NCBI GenBank assembly: GCA_030040475.1
Contig: JASHTQ010000360.1
Coordinates: 1 to 9,072, forward strand
Source: Streptosporangiaceae bacterium
Lineage (GTDB): Bacteria > Actinomycetota > Actinomycetes > Streptosporangiales > Streptosporangiaceae
DNA length: 9,072 nucleotides
Direction: 5' to 3'
Below, piece after piece: positions 5,934 to 9,072 of the stretch. Numbering within the stretch: the stretch's first letter is position 1; each line of letters starts with the position of its first letter. The translations under genes and the position numbers were made by a program. The notes under the pieces were generated by a model that saw only the letters and a list, made by a program, of their open reading frames with translations, had not been told where the DNA came from and searched no databases.

Positions 5934-7142
5934 GTGGCCGCTGACGACGGGCTGGGCGAGGACGGGCCGGATGGCGCGGACGGCCTGGGCGATGACGGCC
6001 TGGGCGATGACGGCCTGGGCGCGGACTGCCTGGGCGCGGACTCGGGCGTGGCGCCGACGATCTATGACGTGGCGCGGGTGGCGGGGGTGTCGATTGCCTC
6101 GGTCTCGCGGGTGCTGAACGGGAACCGCAACCCGCGCGCCGAGACCCGCGAGCGGGTGCTTGCCGCGGTGGCCGAGCTCGGCTTCGTGCCGGACGGCGCG
6201 GCGAGGGCGCTGAGCGCCAGGCTCAAGGAAGTCGTCGGCGTGGTGGTCAGGCGGCCGCGGTGGCACGACGACGGCATGTTCACCGACGAGGACGAGAACC
6301 TGCAGTTCCCCGACATGATCAACCGGGGCATGGAGATCGTCGCCCAGCGTCACGGGTTCGACCTGCTTGTCAGGTCCGTCGACCTCGACGAGCCCGACGC
6401 GGGCCGCCGGATCTTCGCGCTCGCCCGCAAGAGCGACGGGCTGATACTGCACGACCGGGTGCTCTCACCCGAGGAGCTTGACCGGCTCGCGCGGCAGGTC
6501 CCCGTGGTGACGCTGGCCGGCCTGCCGACCCCGACGACGGTCAACGTGCACGGCGACAACGCCGGCGGGATGCGAGCGCTCGCCAGGCACCTGATCGACG
6601 ACCACGGCTACCGCACGCTCGCCTTCCTGGCCGGCCACGAGGGCAGCCCGGACAGCATGACCAGGGAAAACGCGCTCGCCGAGGAGGCGGCAGCCGCCGG
6701 CGCGACGCTGCTGCGGGGCGAGTCGTGGCGGGGCGGCTATCAGGCGGCGGGCGGCGCGCAGGCCATCGAGCGGCTCCTCGCCAGCGGCCGCTCGCTGCCG
6801 CGGGCGATCGTCTGCGCGAACGACCAGTCGGCCATCGGCGTCCTGCAGGTGCTGGCGCAGCATGGCATCGCGGTGCCCGGCGAGGTCGCGGTGACCGGGT
6901 TCGACGACATCCCGGTCGCGCGGCACCTGCGCCCGCAGCTCACCAGCGTGCGGCAGTCCATCCAGGACCTCGGCGCCACGGCGTTCGAGGTTCTCTACTC
7001 GATGATCGACCGCGGCGGCGGCGGCGCGGACGCCAGCGCGCGCGGCCGCGACATTGCCCTGCCCACCGTGCTGGTCCGGCGGGAGAGCTGCGGCTGCGGG
7101 CCGTCGGCACCGCCGGCCGCGGCGCCGGGGGAGGTCAGATAG
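5934..7142 (+). CDS. LacI-family transcriptional repressor with repeat N-terminal extension
   Basis: This 402-residue DNA-binding repressor has a sugar-binding-protein-like sensor domain. The LacI helix-turn-helix is at about 43-63 (IYDVARVAGVSIASVSRVLN), the hinge helix at about 88-100, and the effector domain runs to about 385 with the hallmark CANDQSAIGVLQ and AVTGFDDIPVARHLRPQLTSVRQ. It ends in a Cys-rich RRESCGCG and a Pro/Ala tail. Family proteins normally start a few residues before the helix-turn-helix. Here 39 residues of Gly/Asp/Leu pentapeptide repeats precede it. GTG 5934 has GAGGAG at 6 nt; GTG 6048 would give a conventional N-terminus but lacks a ribosome site. The gene abuts the permease gene with no spacer and has two palindromes upstream, so it probably regulates its own operon. 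The effector is likely a sugar or oligosaccharide. Confidence 0.9.
   Translation: MAADDGLGEDGPDGADGLGDDGLGDDGLGADCLGADSGVAPTIYDVARVAGVSIASVSRVLNGNRNPRAETRERVLAAVAELGFVPDGAARALSARLKEVVGVVVRRPRWHDDGMFTDEDENLQFPDMINRGMEIVAQRHGFDLLVRSVDLDEPDAGRRIFALARKSDGLILHDRVLSPEELDRLARQVPVVTLAGLPTPTTVNVHGDNAGGMRALARHLIDDHGYRTLAFLAGHEGSPDSMTRENALAEEAAAAGATLLRGESWRGGYQAAGGAQAIERLLASGRSLPRAIVCANDQSAIGVLQVLAQHGIAVPGEVAVTGFDDIPVARHLRPQLTSVRQSIQDLGATAFEVLYSMIDRGGGGADASARGRDIALPTVLVRRESCGCGPSAPPAAAPGEVR
5982..6041 (+). repeat. Tandem 15-bp repeat encoding GLGDD-type pentapeptides
   Basis: Four contiguous 15-bp units lie in frame: two identical copies of GGCCTGGGCGATGAC (5982-5996, 5997-6011) and two variants ending GCGGAC (6012-6026, 6027-6041). 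A diverged unit encoding GLGED precedes them at 5949-5963. Because the unit length is a multiple of three, changes in copy number keep the lacI frame open. Confidence 0.85.
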
Positions 7143-8123
7143 ATGCGGATGATAGCCAGGCGGCTGTTCTTCTACCTGGTGACCGCGGCCGTCGCGATCA
7201 GCCTGGACTTCCTGATTCCCAGGCTGATCCCGGGGAACCCGGTCGACGCGATCTTGTCCAGGATGCAGGGCGTGACCGTGACCCCCGCCATCATTCACTC
7301 CCTTGACCTGCAGTTCGGCGTCGGCACCAACGCCAGCCTGTGGGCCCAGTACACCCACTACTGGGACAACGTGCTGCACGGCAACCTCGGTGTCTCGTCC
7401 GGCAACGCCTTCGCGCCCGTCACCCAGGTCATCCGTGCCGCGCTGCCCTACACGCTCGGGCTGGTGGGCCTGGCCACGGTGATCAGCTTCGTGGCCGGCA
7501 CGGCCCTCGGCGCGCTCGTCGCCTGGAAGCGCGGCAGCTGGCTGGACAACCTGCTGCCCGCGGTCACGTTCTTCCAGGCCGCCCCGTACTTCTTCCTCGC
7601 GTTCCTGGCCATCGACGTGTTCGCCATCACGCTGGGCTGGTTCCCGAGCGGCCTGGCGCACCAGAGCTACGACTTCCCCGCGTGGAACTGGACCTACATC
7701 AGCGACCTGCTTGACCACGCGGTGCTGCCGGCGCTCACGATCGTGGTCGCCTCGGCGGCCGGCTGGATCGTGGGCATGCGCAACCTGATGCTCACCACGA
7801 TGGACGAGGACTACGTGCTGATCGCCGCGGCCAAGGGCCTGCGCAAGAGCCGGGTGATCTGGTACGCGGCCCGCAACGCGATCTTGCCGAGCGTGTCCGG
7901 CTTCGCGCTGGCCATCGGGTTCATCGTGTCGGGCTCGCTGCTCACCGAGATCGTGTTCAGCTATCCCGGCCTCGGCACGCTGCTGCTGCAGGCGGTGTCG
8001 AACAACGACTACGAGCTGATGCAGGGCCTCTTCCTGATCATCACGTTCGCCGTGCTTGCGGCCAACCTGATCGCCGACTTCGTCTACGTCTTCCTCGACC
8101 CGCGCACCCGGCAGGAGGCCTGA
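7143..8123 (+). CDS. ABC transporter permease, DppB/OppB family
   Basis: This 326-residue inner-membrane permease is one of the two channel-forming subunits of an oligopeptide-type importer. It has an N-terminal helix (about 8-30) followed by the family motif PRLIPGNPVD, a roughly 65-residue external loop, and helices at about 102-128, 137-165 and 193-212. The cytoplasmic coupling segment IAAAKGLRKSRVIWYAARNA lies at 227-246 (EAA loop) and is followed by ILP. Further helices lie at about 251-273 and 293-316. The ATG directly follows the repressor's TAG. Its ribosome site (GGGGGAGG, about 7126-7133) lies inside the repressor's last codons, so the two are coupled. This family imports peptides but also cello-, xylo- and other oligosaccharides; the LacI-type regulator favours a sugar. 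Confidence 0.9.
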   Translation: MRMIARRLFFYLVTAAVAISLDFLIPRLIPGNPVDAILSRMQGVTVTPAIIHSLDLQFGVGTNASLWAQYTHYWDNVLHGNLGVSSGNAFAPVTQVIRAALPYTLGLVGLATVISFVAGTALGALVAWKRGSWLDNLLPAVTFFQAAPYFFLAFLAIDVFAITLGWFPSGLAHQSYDFPAWNWTYISDLLDHAVLPALTIVVASAAGWIVGMRNLMLTTMDEDYVLIAAAKGLRKSRVIWYAARNAILPSVSGFALAIGFIVSGSLLTEIVFSYPGLGTLLLQAVSNNDYELMQGLFLIITFAVLAANLIADFVYVFLDPRTRQEA

Positions 8124-8126
8124 GCC

Positions 8127-9072
8127 ATGGCCGTCGGCATCGGCACCGAGTTGGAGGCCGGGGGCGCCCCCGTCGCGGCCGTGGCGGCGGGCGGCCGGCG
8201 GCGGGCGCTGCGGCTCCCCCGCTCCCCCAAGATCCTGGCGGGCCTGGGCCTGCTGGCGTTCTTCGTGCTCCTGTCGGTCATCGGCCCGTTCGTCGCGCCG
8301 TACGGCCCGGACCAGATCTTCGCCAACTCCCCGGTTCCGCTGCCGCCCTCGGCCGCGCACTGGCTCGGCACCACGAACCTGCAGCAGGACGTGTTCTCGC
8401 AGCTCCTGGTCGGCGGTGGCGACATGCTGCTGGTGTCGTTCCTGGCCGGCGTGATCGCCACCGCGCTGTCCGTGGTGGTCGGCGTCACGGCCGGCTACCT
8501 GGGCGGGTGGGCCGACGAGCTGCTGTCCATGCTGGCGAACATCTTCCTGGTGATGCCCGCGCTGCCGCTGCTCGTCATCTTGTTCGGCTTCCTGGGCAAG
8601 ACAGGGAGCAACGACCTGTTCCTCGTCGGCCTGATCATCTCGGTGACGGGCTGGGCCTGGGGAGCCCGCGTGCTGCGCGCGCAGACGCTGTCGATGCGCA
8701 ACCGGGACTACATCGACTCGGCCCGGATCATCGGCGAGCGGCAGTGGCGGATCATCTTCGCCGAGATCCTGCCGAACCTCACCCCGATCGTCGCGAGCTC
8801 GTTCCTGTTCACCGTGCTGTACGCGGTCGGGACCTACACCGCGATGGCCTTCCTCGGGCTGGTCAACCCCAACTGGAGCTGGGGCGGCATGCTGTTCTAC
8901 GCCCAGGGCGCGAACGCTGAGGTGAGCGGGTACTGGTGGTGGTTCATTCCGCCCGGCCTGGCCGTGGCGCTGCTCGGGACCGCTTTGGTGCTGCTGAACT
9001 TCGGCATCGACGAGTTCATCAACCCCCGGCTGCGGGCGGCCGGGCTTACCCGGCGCGCCGGCCGCCACGGAC
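8127..9072 (+). CDS. ABC transporter permease, DppC/OppC family (3' end outside window)
   Basis: The frame is open from ATG 8127 to the window edge (315 codons), so the stop is not seen. AGGAGG at 8113-8118 lies 8 nt before the ATG, and the gene begins 3 nt after the stop of the first permease. The N-terminus has a roughly 35-residue Ala/Gly/Arg-rich cytosolic stretch and a first helix (LAGLGLLAFFVLLSVIGPF). It is followed by the DppC-type N-terminal domain, including the family's HWLGTTNLQQDVFSQLLVG (normally HxxGTDxxGRDxxSR). The coupling loop is DSARIIGERQWRIIFAEILP. The transmembrane core is complete up to the terminal NFGIDEFINPRLR, so only the end of a short tail is missing. It pairs with the upstream permease. 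The ATPase and substrate-binding protein genes are expected downstream but are not in the window. Confidence 0.9.
   Translation, partial: MAVGIGTELEAGGAPVAAVAAGGRRRALRLPRSPKILAGLGLLAFFVLLSVIGPFVAPYGPDQIFANSPVPLPPSAAHWLGTTNLQQDVFSQLLVGGGDMLLVSFLAGVIATALSVVVGVTAGYLGGWADELLSMLANIFLVMPALPLLVILFGFLGKTGSNDLFLVGLIISVTGWAWGARVLRAQTLSMRNRDYIDSARIIGERQWRIIFAEILPNLTPIVASSFLFTVLYAVGTYTAMAFLGLVNPNWSWGGMLFYAQGANAEVSGYWWWFIPPGLAVALLGTALVLLNFGIDEFINPRLRAAGLTRRAGRHG

Noticed and set aside
5949..6041. The repeat considered as non-coding, with lacI starting at GTG 6048
   Set aside because: Not excluded, but the only good ribosome site (5922-5927) serves GTG 5934, and the 15-bp unit keeps the frame. The longer form is therefore preferred.
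6465..9068. An 867-codon open frame on the minus strand opposite lacI and both permeases
   Set aside because: It is composed almost only of Gln/Arg/His/Asp/Pro/Gly residues without any recognisable domain. It is the antisense shadow expected from GC-rich coding DNA, and the sense genes are clear.

Overview
The window is very GC-rich, with G or C at most third codon positions, frequent GTG/TTG starts and tight gene packing. With a LacI-type regulator, an oligopeptide-type ABC operon and GlnR-like boxes, this suggests a high-GC actinomycete chromosome. No plasmid, phage, transposase, CRISPR or RNA gene is visible.

Layout. (1) 1-285 is the 3' end of a glutamine-dependent NAD+ synthetase gene (nadE). 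(2) 72-1292, minus strand, is an alpha/beta hydrolase with a complete Ser-Asp-His triad. Its reading frame runs on about 150 codons past the fold and ends inside nadE, giving a 214-bp convergent overlap. (3) 1438-3967 is a two-gene unit: a cyclase-family metal hydrolase with isatin-hydrolase-like motifs, and a thiamine-diphosphate-dependent decarboxylase/synthase-like enzyme 4 nt downstream. The second protein carries a low-complexity insert. The pair looks like a ring-opening hydrolase followed by a 2-oxo-acid enzyme, but the substrate is unknown. (4) A hairpin at 4015-4043 separates this unit from (5) a single Amt ammonium transporter gene on the minus strand (4089-5513, TTG start). (6) 5514-5933 is a 420-bp divergent control region. 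It holds GlnR-like box clusters towards amt. Towards the regulator it holds a possible promoter, two copies of a LacI-type palindrome and a terminator-like hairpin between them. (7) 5934 to the end is an operon: a LacI-family repressor with an unusual Gly/Asp pentapeptide-repeat N-terminus, then two oligopeptide-family ABC permeases (DppB- and DppC-like). The second permease is cut by the window edge.

How it fits together. The LacI repressor probably represses its own operon through the two palindromes and so controls import of an oligosaccharide or glycoside. Its permeases belong to the dipeptide/oligopeptide class, which actinomycetes also use for oligosaccharides. The Amt gene is probably under nitrogen control. 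I found no clearly new multi-gene defence or mobile system. The items most worth checking are the regulatory architecture of 5600-5920, the LacI repeat extension, and the cyclase/ThDP gene couple.
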